Below are positions 42,820-53,638 of a stretch of DNA of 64,000 bases, one piece after another. The stretch's first letter is position 1. Each line of letters starts with the position of its first letter. A program made the translations under genes and the position numbers. The stretch is taken from contig NC_063258.1 in assembly GCF_019578655.1 (NCBI RefSeq), positions 28,772,802-28,836,801 of the forward strand, given 5' to 3'. Below the pieces are notes generated by a model. It searched no databases. It worked only from the letters and a program-made list of their open reading frames with translations, and had not been told where the DNA came from. The DNA is from Ricinus communis. Lineage: Eukaryota; Streptophyta; Magnoliopsida; Malpighiales; Euphorbiaceae.

Positions 42820-44200
42820 ATTAGAATTCTAAAACAAACCCCTTTGCCAATATGTAAAATCTCGTGCAAGCTCCAATTTCAGTGTACAATTTCACCGTTA
42901 AACAAACGACTTGTAGCATTTCACGTGTAAAAAATCTAATTTTTAATTTATAATATATATCCATGTCATTAAATTAATTAAAAAAATTTAAAAACTAAAA
43001 ATTGAAAGACTGAAGTGTAGCTTTTTCTTATATTCTAATTAAAAACTGATTCTTTCATATTAACACATTCTATCTCTAGATTAAAACCCTAACTTCACTA
43101 TACAAATCTTCAATCCACAAATTCCATCAAACTTCTATTCAATCTCTGTCTCTTATAATTTGAATTAATCAAGGGGCAAGATATAAGTAAAATTAAAACG
43201 AAAGATCTAGAGGAGATACATCGAGAAGAGAGAGAATAAGAGGCTACCAATAATGGCAGCGCTGGGGGAGAGAGAGAGAGAGGCGGGTTGTGAGCTTGAA
43301 GGAAGGTAGGGAAGACGACGACGATTCTTTTGGTGACCATGGCGACGGAGAAAAGTGTCTGATGACGGTGGAATGGGAAAAAAAAAAAAAAAGGAAACGA
43401 TGGCGAACCGTTTTTCTCGCCATTCACGGTGTTTCCGGCGATGATAATGGTTGGAAATGGTGGCAATCGATTTTCTGGTCTTGGGGTTTCATCTAATGGG
43501 CAGTTTTGAATATGAGAGTTGATGTGAGAGTTAATCTTCATTATCAACACCATACAAATCTGCAAATACCCATAAATCAATTACCACTACAATCAATGAC
43601 GTTGCCAACTTGTTCCTTTCCTTTTTCCATAGTAAAGTTCACAAACCTGCTCATTCAAGCCCTCTAATTAATTCCTAGGAAGTTTAAATTGAGAAACTTG
43701 AGAAAGGAATTTTGGGTTATTGAGTGTTGGGCTGGACGAAAGTGGTGGCAATGAGGAGCTGAGATCATATGATTTGTAGATAAAGGAAGAATATTTGATA
43801 TAATTGCTACAAATATAAATCTCACTAACAAAATAAACCAGATTTCGATCAATAAAACCCCAAAACAACGACGATTTCGCAATGGTGGTTGCTGGCAGTG
43901 GTTGATGGCGATGTTGGGTTGGCTAATGGTTTGCTGGGTTCTTTTTGTTTTGAAAGGAAAGCTTTTTCTTTAAAAAAAAAACTGTTTTTAAGTCATTTAT
44001 TATTATTATTATAAGAAAAGAAACAAAAAGTCCCATGTCATCATATTATTAGTTTATTTTGTAAGTGGACCACATCACTAACAGCAAAGTTAACACTGTT
44101 AATAATTTGAATCTAATTACGCCAAATTGAAATTATTAGGGGTTGAATTGTGCCAAGATAGAGAGTAGGAGCTTAATTGTCCATCCCCAATTAGTTCAAG
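42820..44200. mobile_element. Candidate non-autonomous DNA transposon
   Basis: The edges contain words common in plant Mutator-like ends (left: ACAAACCCCTTTGCCAAT and TTTCACCGTTAAAC; right: TTAACACTGTTAA and AATTAGATTCAAATTATTAA when reversed) and the middle is a GC-richer block with CGA repeats and purine tracts. The terminal repeats are poorly matched by eye and no target-site duplication could be fixed. No transposase is visible. Confidence 0.3.
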
Positions 44201-44619
44201 AGTTTTTCTGTACTTTCTTTCTAAAACTAAAAAACAAATTCTTTACATGTGGCAATGCCACATCAGTTTTTCAGTGGATTATCTATTAGAAAATAGTATA
44301 AAAGATTTTTGTCATATTGAAATCAAAATTGAAACGATATATAATGTTATATTAATGATTAAGAACTTTAATTCAAAGATGGTGAGGATAATTCAGCCCT
44401 TTAAGAGCCACCAAGTTGAAATGACACACGCCTGGACCGGCTCCATGAGGTGGGTCGCACCTCCTGTCTCTTGGCCATGACCAAGACCCGTCCTGGCAAG
44501 ATTTTTCCCGCATGCTAAAAGACTTGAACACAAAGCACAGGCAAGATTTTTCCCACACGACATACTTTAAAGGCTCGAAGACAAACCACTGTAAAAATGT
44601 ATATATGGGAACGTTTCAA

Positions 44620-44880
44620 AAATATTTTAAAATTAGTAAAAAATATTATTCTTAAATTAATAAAAGAAATCATTTTTACTTTGTAAATATATATTTTTTA
44701 TTTTTTAAAATTTACAGTGCTTATTTTTCAACTGTTTTTAATTTATTTTACCAAAAAAAAATAATTAAAGGAAAACTAAAATACAACCAAAACGATAATT
44801 TTAAAAAAAATCAAGAAACTGTATTTTTAATTTTTAATACAGTAAAAATAAAAAAAATAAAAGAACCATAAATTTAATAA
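44620..44880. mobile_element. MITE-like hairpin, unit A copy
   Basis: AT-rich sequence with inverted ends around TTTACAGTGC on the left and AATACAGTAAAAATAAA on the right, folding back about a centre near 44,745. It matches the hairpin at 63,370-63,600 in composition and order, and both lie at the same place relative to the 45.05 / 63.68 kb block, so it predates the duplication. Confidence 0.5.
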
Positions 44881-45641
44881 AAAATTATGAATTTTTTATA
44901 ATTTTTCATATGCATATCACCTGGAAGTTCAATGACCAAAGTAAGAGAATCCGAGTTATATTTTGTGGGAGCAAAGGGCCTTCGCGCAACCCTGTCGATG
45001 TATTTCACGAAAAAAAGAATATTAAAAAAATATACGATTTTGTTTTAAAAACTTAATACTGCATATGGTTTCATGGTGCATTCCTCATAGATTATTAGAT
45101 GAAACTTTGGCATTTGAATTGGCTAAACAAAGATTAATCAAAGGCCACAGATTAAATTTCCTAAACAGCAGCATTGCAGCAAGCAACAGTAAATGATCGA
45201 AGACAGGCATGTAAAGGTGTTATTGGCGGACATCATAGTTAAAAAGAGTGCACCCACAATGAAGTGAAAAAAGAGAGCATAATAACAAACCCAAAAAAGA
45301 AAGAAGAGAGCAAAATTTCCAAATCAGGGACAAGGAGAATTATACATTGACACTCGTCTGATACATCACTTAAACATTCTACGCATTATCTAACATTCAG
45401 AACAGACAACACTAGAGAAACAGTCCGGCTTCATTAATCCTCTTAAAAATGCCCAGGCATGATAACAAACCTGAAGCTATAAGTACAAAGGGCGGAACCA
45501 TCAGATTGCAGCAGGAAACCAGCTACGACAAACATCAACCCCGTGACATTTCCCCAAGTACCAGATTCATAGCGAGAAGCAAAACTAAAGCTATATGTCA
45601 ATGTAGCATGCTACCAATATCTTTGCCGTGAATTGTCAAAC

Positions 45642-46758
45642 TCAGTTATTAGAAGTTGCAGCCGCAGCAGCACATTGCAAATCAGATAAGGAGAAAGATC
45701 GCCAATTAGAGTTCCTTTGAACAGGAGGCAGACATGATCCGTTGCCATGTGATGTTTTTACTCGGGGATGCAGGGGTGGAAGGTGAGAAGAAGATGAAGA
45801 TGACATTGATTGAGACTCTATCCTTTTATTTTTGCTTTTAGGGCAGTTCATGGAGGTTGCTGGTCTCTTTGATACGCAACTTCCGTTATCTTTAGGCGGG
45901 AAATTGTCGTCGCATATGATATTGCGAGCTAATAGATTCTTGCGCTTCCTGGTATAGGGATTTTCTGGTTTAACGAAATCTTTAACAGAGGAAGCAGAGG
46001 AAGCATCTGCTAGACTTGTGAACGACTTTGATTTGCCATTATAAAACTTTGATATGCCTTTCCTGAAACATTCAGAAAATACCACAAAATCCATGTCAGA
46101 ATTGAGTAATAGAAAGGGGAAAAAGCTTGTTCAGCAATAAAATAATAATAAGCTCAGTAAAACTAATTGGTAATCGACTATGTATAATTAAAAACTTTGT
46201 AACTAAAATAACTCTTACGATGCTGCTGCTATGTGGGTTCTGATTCCATACTAATATAAGCACACCATCTGTATTCCTCTTTCAAGTACTCTTGCACTAC
46301 TTTCCCATCCCAATTTCCAAATAAATAATGACATTGTATCATTTCATTAATAACTTTACAATGCTAGAACGCCATTTTCTAATTGAAGAGTCCTTTAAAC
46401 GGACTGGGATTGAAAAGTAAATGCCAAATTAAGCCTCGTGAAATGAAAAGCGAAGATGATACTCAAACCCATCAAACTAAACAGCTAAAGAAACTTACTT
46501 GATAGGTAAAACCTCCTCCAAAGCACCCATAGAATGTAACGGTCCTCTAATCGAACTCTGAACCTCGGATTCCTCGCCGGAATCCTCGTCACTATTTCTC
46601 CCGATTGACGAAGAAGAGCTAGAGGAGTCATCCTCCTCCCTCCTCCTCTCCCCAGCCGAAAACCGCCGATTTCCGGCAAGCACACCGCCCATAAACCGTG
46701 ACATATAACCAGAGCTCTGGATCGAATCACCAGAGCTCCTTTCGAAAGCGATTGACAT
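45642..46758 (-). CDS. OXIDATIVE STRESS 3 (OXS3)-like protein
   Basis: Two exons (46499-46758 and 45642-46062) give 226 residues. The start at 46758 (MSIAFERSSG) is preferred over an in-frame Met 14 codons upstream because the family begins near here. A serine-rich acidic stretch (residues 43-68) leads into the family signature, MGALEEVLPIK then KGISKFYNGKSKSFTSLAD (about 77-106), split by the intron. A basic cluster TRKRKNLLA follows as a likely nuclear signal. The Arabidopsis OXS3 protein is nuclear, associates with chromatin and improves tolerance to cadmium and oxidative stress. The tail is Ser/Asn-rich. The flanking downstream block is duplicated at 63.7 kb. Confidence 0.88.
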
Positions 46759-47353
46759 CACGAAACTAAAAACAAAAAGTGACTCAAAAGAGCAAGACAA
46801 TGAACCAATGAGAATTAAAAAGCTGAAGGTAAAGAAACAGCAGATGGGTATATGCTATTGGCGAGAGATCATACAATAGCAATACTGTACAGACGTGGAA
46901 AAGATATATAAGAAAAGAAAGAGAAAAAGAGAATAAATGAAGGGAAAAGGGTTATCCGAAATGGAAATAAGATTATCCTTTTGTCGGGGGTCTTGTGTTT
47001 AGGTTTATCTGTTTACAGAGAATATTTTTCAAAAACACAGAGAAATCCGATGTTTTGAGTCAGTACCAGGTAATGTATTTTGACTTATCTGTGTGCTATC
47101 TTTGCGGGTCGGTCGGTGATGATATTTGGTTTTTTATTTTTATTTTGACAAACTGATATTTGGTATTTGGATTGTGTTAATCACCACATTTGACCGAAAC
47201 CTTCATCCAATCCAATTATAAATTGCAATTTGTTAAGACTCCAAATTCCAATAATTTTCTAGTGAAACGATGACGTTCTCTTAGCTTAAATAAGACCGCA
47301 AATGACGTCGTGTCCATTAGAAATTGTCAAATTGTTAAAAAGTAAAACAATAT
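46759..47353. other. OXS3-like promoter and spacer to tRNA
   Basis: Holds the leader and promoter of the OXS3-like gene (reading leftwards), then about 300 bases without an evident feature up to the tRNA-Asp. Confidence 0.5.
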
Positions 47354-47425
47354 CGCCGTTGCCGGGGATCGAACCCGGGTCACCCGCGTGACAGGCGGGA
47401 ATACTCACCACTATACTACAACGAC
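47354..47425 (-). tRNA. tRNA-Asp (GUC)
   Basis: 72 nucleotides with a seven-pair acceptor stem (5' GTCGTTG with CAACGGC 3', one G-U pair), D loop GTATAGTGGTGAGTAT, anticodon stem CCCGC/GCGGG with loop CTGTCAC and anticodon GTC at 47390-47392, and T arm CCCGGGTTCGATCCCCGG. There is no intron and no encoded CCA. A short T run (TTTT) follows within ten bases on the minus strand, as a Pol III stop. It has every feature of a functional nuclear gene. Confidence 0.97.
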
Positions 47426-48311
47426 GTTGACGCTTGTTAGATTAGTATTTTAAAAAATTATATATTCTCTTCTATACAAGTACAATTGAGAAACCGGTAA
47501 TTAATGCTTCATTGGTTTCTTAAATTAGAATAGAAGCAAATTTATCTTAATTCGGTATAGAAAAAAATGACAGTTGCTTTGATTTGTGCCTTTAAGTGAA
47601 GGCTTAACCAATATTTCTTATCACAAATACGCTTGTTGACATAAATTCTAATGAAGTAGAAACATATGTTTTAAGAAATTTGCTTCATTTCATAGACACT
47701 ATTATTTCATGGTATGCGGAGAGAGCTGCCTTGTTTAATCCATATTCTTAAGATGACAGGTAATATATATACTTGGCATGCTCAACTGCATTAGCTTTCT
47801 GAACCACACACAGAAATGCAAATTTTTGCTGTACTTCCTTTATTTCTTTTTCGAAACAATCCAAAATTCCATTTCATACAAGACGCCTTCAAACTACACT
47901 AACACGATTCTTTGTTTGAAGTTAATATCTTCCCCAGTTTAAACAGATCTCTTGAGAAAAATAAGCCATATACACTGGAAGAAGAATTTCAAGACATATT
48001 AGCAACTTGGCTAAAATGGAGTTTTCAAACAATAGTTACAGCAAGGATTACAATTGACAGTGTGCTAAGTGATTGTGCTTGTCATTATCAGCCCCCAATG
48101 TCTTATCACCTCAAAGAAATCTACACTTCTTGTATATGACGCTTTCTATAACTTCCATAAGGATTTTGTTATGGAAAAATCTTTACACCCTGCAACAGAG
48201 TAGGTAAGTCTTCTCTTCTATTAATTGAGAGCTTGCCGCCTCAACAATCTGGCAAAAGAAGTCTGTATCACCTCAACTTGTCTATTAGAAATCAGAAGCA
48301 CAAATGATCAT
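47426..48311. other. Spacer at start of duplicated unit B
   Basis: The first 450 bases show nothing definite. From about 47,930 the sequence is the GNAT 3' UTR and matches 37,440 onward in unit A (for example AGTCTTCTCTTCTATTA is shared), so this marks the visible left end of the duplication. Confidence 0.55.
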
Positions 48312-50460
48312 CTACAATGGGATTACCTCAAAGCCAATCTTTTGGTACAGTTCCTGTGCAGGTATATTGTTTCTATGCACATGCACATACACATCTTCTA
48401 TACCTGCCACCCAGAGATGGATTCAGAAGAGAAATTTTTATACCACTTTTACATAATCTTGCACAAGTTCAGATGCTTTCTGGGAAAAGATGAATGAATC
48501 TACCATCTGATTTGGCTGATTCAACAGCAAAATGCAACATGTTGCTTGCAATCCCTTGGCGACGTGCTGATTTGGCAACACACAGGTTTGCAACATAACC
48601 ATATGCATCTGGTCCCCTCTTGTGGAAGCTGCGGAATATAGGAACCTTCACCCGCTCCTAAGAGAAAAATCATTCCATTGCCATGTCAACAAAAATATTC
48701 CATCAGATTGATTAACAAACATATTAGCACTTCAAACTCATACCCCTGGAAATGTCTCTCCCTGCAGTAAGCACCGGATGCTTAAATCAAGAGTTCCAAC
48801 CACACTCTTCAGTACTGTCCGCTTTACATTTTTGTCCTCCTTTTTAACCTGATAGTCATGATATTAGAGCAACTTAGCAAAGCTTCAGAAAAGTGCAAAG
48901 ATAAAGACATTGATGGTAGTACAACCCTCTATTCATCAAAGCAAGGAAAAACATGACAGCATCTTTATTTAAATCAGCTTTCAGCAAAGAATGAGATTCA
49001 GTATGTTCAAACTAGATTCTCTGTTCTTTCTGTCTTTCATCCTGTTCTCTTCCTTAGCTTTTTTCCTTTCTGCAATTGCAAAATAAAATGAAACATCATA
49101 CCGTGACAATGCATCTACACTTCGGTCCATGTTGAAGAATACGTCGCCTTTTTATGGCATGGAACTCCTGCACAGTGTTATGGAGAACTACTAAGAAATT
49201 CATAAAAAGAAAATAGATATTAATAAGCAAGTAGGGGGAAAAACAAACATTCTACCTGCTCTGCAAATTTCCTTTTGTGATTATCAACAAATCTGTGTTA
49301 ATCAGGGGATAGTTAGAATCAGTAATATCCAACATTTTCCACTTACATGCATCACAAACTTACTGACCCCAATTTAAGGCCCTAAGTAGAATATTGCCAG
49401 AGTTTCTTCTCCAGAGACCTCATACAGTAGGGAGCCAAAAATCTTTAAATGGTAATGAGTATTGGAAGTAGACCTAAATCTGGAAACTTTGGCTAAAATC
49501 CGGAGCAATAACCATCCTAAACATCAATTTGCTTGTGTTAATCACCTTCTATTTTCTAGATATTAAACCACCAATACGGGCTGCCACACTGAGATTAATC
49601 ATTGCTTATCCAGTTTAATACTAACAATAGCAATTTAAATAAGATCAACATATACAATATCTGGAAATTCTAGTTTTGATTAAACATACTACGCACCGGT
49701 CATGAATTTGATCTTCCCAGTGACTTTCTGCTCGAAGCCAGGCTGCAGTCTACAAGAAAATATAAAGCAGAGACATCACCACCACAAATTACTGATTGAA
49801 AATGAGAAAGAAAAGGACAAGAAACAGAAAATGAAAAAAAGAAAACTCAAATTTTGTTTCGCTTTCGTCTTAATTTACACGGCTTGGGATTTTTGGAGGG
49901 AAGGAATAAAACGGAAATATCATAACAAAACAAAAAATAAAAAAATCCAATAAGATGAAAATTAGCAATATTTTGATACTACCCAAAAGAATAAACAACA
50001 AAACGCACATAACCCATATAGAATTTTACAAAAAAGTGATTAAAGTTTTACCCAGAATTCTTCATCAATTATAGCCTCTCTTGCCACGAATTGCCCAAAT
50101 TCAAACTTGTCTTCATGTACCAATTCTCTTTCTGGGACTTGAAGACGGTCAAATCGCAGATCAGGTAACTTTGGATTTGCAAATTCAGGATAAGATGGTT
50201 CTGGAAGATTAACAGATAGTTCTTCTTTCTTTCTTGTTTGAAAGGACCGAGAATCCATTGCCCTATTTGCCCCAATAAACAAGAAACAACATTAATATTA
50301 ATCAAATGGTTTCATTAATTTGAATAAAGAAAGAAAGAAAGAAAGGAGACAGGGCTTACATTGTAAAAGAAGGGATGACTCTTTGAAATCTTTGAGGATT
50401 TCTAAATGAATCATTTGGAAAGCTTAAGAATTCAGGTCTGTGAATAGCGATAGTCGACAT
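48312..50460 (-). CDS. GNAT-family acetyltransferase, plastid-targeted
   Basis: Eight exons (50360-50460, 50052-50262, 49697-49749, 49256-49292, 49102-49167, 48744-48848, 48504-48657, 48312-48403) give 272 residues. The start MSTIAIHRPEFL lies in exon 1 and begins an acid-poor, serine-rich leader typical of a chloroplast transit peptide. The acetyl-CoA pyrophosphate loop is RRQGIA (residues 223-228) in LCVAKSARRQGIASNM; the last exon has the closing motif VYVHVHRNNIPAQELYQKIG. Plant plastid GNATs of this type acetylate protein N-termini and lysines; GNAT6/7 of Arabidopsis look most similar from memory. The broken copy at 37.4-38.5 kb came from this gene. Confidence 0.9.
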
Positions 50461-51698
50461 TAGAGCTTGAATCATAATAATAATACCCTTTACTCCAGAA
50501 TGTTTGTTTTGGATAAAGTAACCATCTTCATATCAAGAAAGAAAAAAGAAAAAGAGTTGCATCTTTGGCCTGAAAAATCTGTAAATAATCGTCGTATTTG
50601 GAGATTTTGAGAAAGAGAAATGGGTTCTTGAAATAGGATACAGAAGTTACAAGTAACAACTGCTTGCTTACCTGTCTGGTGGTGGGCCAGAGGCTATTGA
50701 TGCAGTGGATAAGACACAAAACCAGTTATATGTTAATCCGTCTGCCAGACTGCTCTCTCTCACTTTCTTCAATCTTGATTAAGTAATTACGGTGGGGGTA
50801 ATATATGTATACATTTATATAGGAGTAGAAAAGGCAATGGATTTAATACTTTTTGAGTAACTTCCCAAGTTAAAGCAACCCCTTTTTTATAAGATAATTG
50901 AAAGAAATGAGATATAAGGACAGCCCTCAACTAAACTAATCTTCTAATTTAAAGTTTTACATTTCTTGTTAGCTAATCCTTGTTGTGGCTGATTTCAAAA
51001 ATTAAATACATAATAAAACATAAGAGATAAAAAGAAAAAGAAAAATATTCTTATCTCATTTCTATAATTTTTTAATGGTGAAATGAGAATAGATAGAGAA
51101 TTCAAGTTTTAGCCAACTTCAAAAGTATGAATATGTTATACTTATTTGGTATGGTTAAGGATAAAAAAAAAAAAAAACAAAACAAAAAAAAAAAAAACAC
51201 AGTATATACATATTTGTCTTTTGCTGAGTATATGTGGACCCGAGTATGGACAACTAAATTTGGAACACAAACAGAATGGAAAGGTATGGGAAACCAGGAG
51301 CATCTCCATCTGTGTATCTTCTATGTGGATCTGGTTGACTGGAACTAACATGTGGATGCTTATGAGCCAACTCTCTTCCATTCCTCACTCATCATTAAGC
51401 TCTCGTTTTACCTAATCATTACATTTCAATCATTTCTTCAAAACCTAACCCAAATAATGGCTGTCAAGTCATATTTTAGCATAAAGACTCGGATCATCCT
51501 ATCCAATATGTTTTTGTTACCTTTGGTTGTCTAAACTTTAAATAGCAAAAATCTCAACATAAATCCAGAATATGACACGTAATGCTACAATGTAAGAGTG
51601 GCCACCACAATAGTGACCCCAAAGAAAAAGAAAAAACACAGAAAAATAGCTATTACAATCTAAAAACTCAAAACGAGGAGTGAATTTAGTGAATCCTT
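50461..51698. other. GNAT promoter and spacer
   Basis: Contains the GNAT leader and promoter (to about 50,850), then AT-rich sequence with A tracts at about 51,166-51,197. The block at about 51,240-51,480 (GGAACACAAACAGAATGGAA) matches 39,770-39,980, extending the A/B alignment. Nothing else is evident. Confidence 0.55.
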
Positions 51699-52325
51699 TT
51701 ATCCTTCAAAATCTGTTTTGGTCCACTGTCCATACTTGCTTTTCATTTTATCATCAAATTCATTGGCTTTAATCTCTGCAATTTTAGCTGCATTAGCCAT
51801 TGATTCCTCTTGTACTCTTGCTATCTTTCTACTCCTTTTCTTAGCTGTAGCTTCTCTCTCTGCTTCCAGCTCTTCATACTCTCTAACCCAACAGCTGTGC
51901 ACAGTGCAGCTTAAGGCTAACACCACCACTTGCATAATCAACATTGCCATTAAAATCCCACATTCCAGTCTCACTAAAAGCTTTGCCTCTTTTGGGTCTA
52001 TTGGTGACTTGAGCATTGAAAGACTTGATTTTTCTCTTGTAAATAATGCTAAGATACTTAGTACTTGTCCAATCAAGGATGCAAAGAGAAGTGAGATATG
52101 GGTTACGAAACAAAAGCGATTAAACTGAGAGTAGAAGCCTATAAAGGAGCAAAGAAGCGAGATGCAAGAAACCACAAGGAATGCAAAACCCAGTGAAGTT
52201 GGTGGCACTTTTAGGAGAATTATGGGGGCAATAGAAACTGAGGAGAGGATAAAAAGGGTAAAATTTAAGCATGAAAGGAGAAGTAACGGGAAAGAGCATG
52301 AGCTTCTTAGCTTAGAGGAAGACAT
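51699..52325 (-). CDS. Four-helix membrane protein, plant unknown
   Basis: Intronless 208-residue protein with four strongly hydrophobic segments at about 13-39, 43-65, 72-96 and 119-145, a short loop with KSPIDPKEAK between the third and fourth, and a charged, Glu/Arg/Lys-rich C-terminal helix (147-192, likely coiled coil; AEREATAKKRSRKIARVQEE). The layout resembles a tetraspan membrane protein. I do not recognise a named family and no catalytic motif is visible. It is found only in unit B of the duplication. The composition is coherent over the whole length and no overlapping frame is better, so it is likely real. Confidence 0.8.
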   Translation of the reverse strand: MSSSKLRSSCSFPLLLLSCLNFTLFILSSVSIAPIILLKVPPTSLGFAFLVVSCISLLCSFIGFYSQFNRFCFVTHISLLFASLIGQVLSILALFTREKSSLSMLKSPIDPKEAKLLVRLECGILMAMLIMQVVVLALSCTVHSCWVREYEELEAEREATAKKRSRKIARVQEESMANAAKIAEIKANEFDDKMKSKYGQWTKTDFEG

Positions 52326-52761
52326 TATTGGGTTGATGTTACAACTGCTAGCTAGAGGTTAGTTTTTTTTGTTTGTTTTGAAGAGAGTAATAGAATTTGA
52401 ATTTTTATAGGAGGTGGAATTTGCCCGTTGTAGCATTTTTGGGGGATATGAATACACAACGGCTAGGATGGAGATTGGAGAAAATCCACTGTGGTACCTC
52501 GAATGATTCATCATTCCCTCTCACCTGCTTTAAAAACCGAAAAAGAAAAACAAGTAAATTCTTTTAGTGGATTTCAAATTCAAGAGGCTGTTTATGAAAA
52601 TTTGCCATAAAGTCACATGGAGCCAATGGCCCCATATATTTTAAATTTATATATTATGGATTGGACCTACCTTTTGATGATCTAAGAATGGCATATTTCA
52701 CTTGCAGAGCATGTTGTTGCCTTGTCAAAGAAAAAAGCATGGTGACACCAAGACTAGAGTC

Positions 52762-52866
52762 CACGTGTCACCGGAATTGAAATGATTTCAGCATTTATCT
52801 CCCTTGAGAATATACATTCATTCGACGTATCAAAAAGATTAATCCGTGAATCTTTCTATAAAATAA
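52762..52866 (+). promoter_or_regulatory. G-box/ABRE and TATA box
   Basis: CACGTGTC at 52762-52769 is a perfect G-box/ABRE core and CTATAAAATAA lies at about 52856-52866. Both sit upstream of the small plus-strand ORF at 52928, and upstream of the divergent membrane-protein gene on the other side. Confidence 0.5.
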
Positions 52867-52927
52867 GAACCAGAAAACTAATTCCACACTCGGTTTGCAT
52901 TTGATTGGCATAGAAATAGGCAAGAAA

Positions 52928-53149
52928 ATGGATCAGAAGAAAATAAAAGGAGCAACACTGAGAGTGTCTAGAGAAGTGGCACAAATAGATATTCCGATTA
53001 AAGAATCAGCCCAGGGCTATAATAATTTCAGACCAGTTGCAGGTGAAAATCAGGAAAAGAAAAAAAGCAGAAAACAAGAACTGAGCTCTCGCAAAAGGAA
53101 CTGTTCTGATACTGTTATTTGTATTTTACATTCCAATCATTATGTGTGA
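52928..53149 (+). CDS. Candidate small basic protein gene
   Basis: A 73-codon open frame starting MDQKKIKGATLRVSREV, with a Lys/Arg-rich middle (EKKKSRKQELSSRKRN) and ending SNHYV. An in-frame ATG at 52895 is too close to the TATA box (about 30 bases) to be the likely start. It is preceded by a TATA box and a G-box. I do not recognise the protein and no homologue is known to me. It could be a young gene or chance; transcript data would decide. Confidence 0.35.
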   Translation: MDQKKIKGATLRVSREVAQIDIPIKESAQGYNNFRPVAGENQEKKKSRKQELSSRKRNCSDTVICILHSNHYV

Positions 53150-53638
53150 TCTTAAGATTTACGAATCATTTCATTAGGCGTAAAACTTCAGATGGTCCAC
53201 CCCTCGAATGAATGGTCAGGCCGTGTCTTTCCAATTATGCTTGCAAGACCATTTTCATTCTTTTTCCTGCTAGACCTGTTGAATGTAAAGTTTGGTGAGA
53301 AAAAATTAGAACAATAATTTTGCAGAACTACCCGAAAAAATCAACAAATAACTTCCCAATTTGTATCCATCTCGAGTGCCTCGAAAAAATTCAGAAGAAC
53401 TTTAGGTCAAGAGAAAAACTTGGAAATAAGTTTCTCAAAGGCTCTAGTAAGATGCACATGTTTGTCGTGTAAATGAGACAAATTTTTTAAGAAAAGCTCA
53501 TCATAACGTAATTAAGCACTGGAAAGCAAATGAGAGAAGACTGAAGAGTTAGTGGAATGAGCAATGATGTTTGAAGAGATGCAGATCCAACAACTAGCAT
53601 AAATCAACAGAGATACTTACCTTGTGAACAACTAGCGA

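Larger units (their letters stand above)
41084..45641. other. Intergenic region with repeats
   Basis: Contains the copy 1 leader and promoter (to about 41,750, matching 57,965-58,750), the 82-base tandem array (42113-42530), a candidate non-autonomous transposon (about 42,820-44,200), a MITE-like hairpin (about 44,620-44,880) and a block at 45,050-45,260 that recurs at 63,680-63,900. The 43110-43580 open frame is low-complexity and not supported. The last 300 bases are OXS3 3' UTR. Confidence 0.55.

Noticed and set aside
43110..43580. 156-codon minus-strand open frame and its plus-strand shadow
   Set aside because: Built from purine/pyrimidine tracts (poly-Phe, Ser/Leu runs) inside a probable transposon; no protein family resemblance.
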